Source of the DNA: CAIYTF01 sp963664845
GTDB lineage: Bacteria; Bacteroidota; Ignavibacteria; Ignavibacteriales; Ignavibacteriaceae
Length of the DNA: 64,000 bases
Direction: 5' to 3'
Assembly: GCA_963664845.1 (NCBI GenBank)
Contig: OY761615.1
Span: 620,001 to 684,000 of the forward strand
The notes under the pieces are model-generated. The model did not search any database, was not told where the DNA came from, and worked only from the letters and a program-made list of their open reading frames with translations. The position numbers and the translations under genes are program-made. Positions 63,671 to 64,000 of this stretch are shown here, piece by piece; within the stretch, counting starts at the first letter, position 1; every line of letters starts with the position of its first letter.

Positions 63671-63706
63671 CCCTCCCCTTGCCGAAAGGGGAGGCTGGGA
63701 GGGGTT
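63671..63706. repeat. Dispersed GC-rich palindromic element, copy 4
   Basis: CCCTCCCC, TTGCCGAA, AGGGGAGG and then CTGGGAGGGGTT: the same design as at 1117, 1988 and 39788. It lies between two plus-strand genes. Confidence 0.5.
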
Positions 63707-63779
63707 CACTCCTCACAATTCCCCACCATCCGGCACACAAATTGCTTTATCTACTGGTATATTTATTACCAGAGAAACT

Positions 63780-64000
63780 ATGAATAATGCTTTTGATGCA
63801 TACCTGCAAATAAAAGCCAAAAAGCACAAACCTATAGGGCAAACCGGAGAACTACCCGTGTTTCCGGTGGGTGATCATGCCCGGGATCGGGCAAATGGCT
63901 ATTATTCTGCAGAACCAAGTGCTGATTCGTCCGAAAACCATGACATCACATGGCGCAAAAAAGCGCACTTCGACCTGACGGATTTGCAGAATGATTTGAA
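63780..64000 (+). CDS. Partial gene of unknown function, cut by the window end
   Basis: An open frame runs from the ATG at 63780 to the end of the window, giving 73 codons without a stop. It begins MNNAFDAYLQIKAKKHKPIG, and further on has TWRKKAHFDLTDLQND. The sequence is charged, without a signal peptide. No family is recognised. It is likely real because it is open, has an ATG after an A-rich stretch (GAGAAACT) and shows protein-like composition. Confidence 0.5.
   Translation, partial: MNNAFDAYLQIKAKKHKPIGQTGELPVFPVGDHARDRANGYYSAEPSADSSENHDITWRKKAHFDLTDLQNDL

Overview
The window looks like a chromosomal segment from a Gram-negative bacterium of the Bacteroidota/Chlorobi/Ignavibacteria (FCB) group. 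Four features support this. Two secreted proteins end in an NYPNPFNP-type tail of the type IX secretion kind. LpxC and FabZ are fused. There is a GGGP synthase. The CRISPR repeat, read on the minus strand, starts GTTGTGGTTTGCTTTC, which is like type II-C repeats of Bacteroidota. Genus and species cannot be fixed from the sequence alone.

Layout. 1-2200 is decayed sequence: a winged-helix-like gene remnant and three tandem 82-bp repeats. 2201-5777 is an Mla-type lipid transport operon: permease, an ATPase-like protein that has lost every catalytic motif, an MCE protein and a TPR lipoprotein. 6210-17010 is mostly minus strand: a YD-repeat secreted protein, glnS, gltX, a pseudo-histidine-kinase with three receiver domains, a Vat/CatB-type acetyltransferase, a nuclease-fold protein, a TPM protein and gpmA; ribH is on the plus strand. 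17277-17562 holds an inverted copy of the 82-bp repeat cluster with the 3' end of the same gene remnant. 17972-25437 is a complete type II-C CRISPR-Cas locus: predicted tracrRNA (minus), cas9-cas1-cas2 (plus), 32 near-identical 46-nt repeats and four decayed repeats. 25596-36483 holds metabolic and envelope genes: aldo/keto reductase, dienelactone hydrolase, lipoproteins, valS, an M1 peptidase, an AIM24-like protein and a Spy-like protein. 36954-42700 holds a large modular secreted protein and a Ca2+-type P-ATPase. 43072-54103 is an envelope cluster: lpxC/fabZ, lpxA, a LipM-like octanoyltransferase, panB, a propeller protein, rfaE1, rfaE2 and tamB. 54256-64000 holds a six-module hybrid kinase, GGGP synthase, gmhA, a lone ParA, tRNA-Lys, an ABC-F ATPase, a membrane-GNAT fusion protein with an apparent ATT start, and a gene cut by the window end.

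How the genes fit together. Lipid A (lpxC/fabZ, lpxA), ADP-heptose for the LPS core (gmhA, rfaE1, rfaE2), envelope lipid transport (Mla-like, TamB) and Spy-like stress protection point to an outer membrane with heptose-containing LPS. The CRISPR locus has the parts needed for interference and adaptation: intact RuvC and HNH residues in Cas9, Cas1, Cas2, an array and a matching tracrRNA.

Most unusual items: the motif-less MlaF-like protein, the histidine kinase relic with intact receivers, the mirrored 82-bp repeat clusters bracketing about 15.4 kb, and the CRISPR array whose decayed end and predicted transcription direction disagree with the usual leader rule. Database searches were not possible, so family assignments rest on motifs read by eye.
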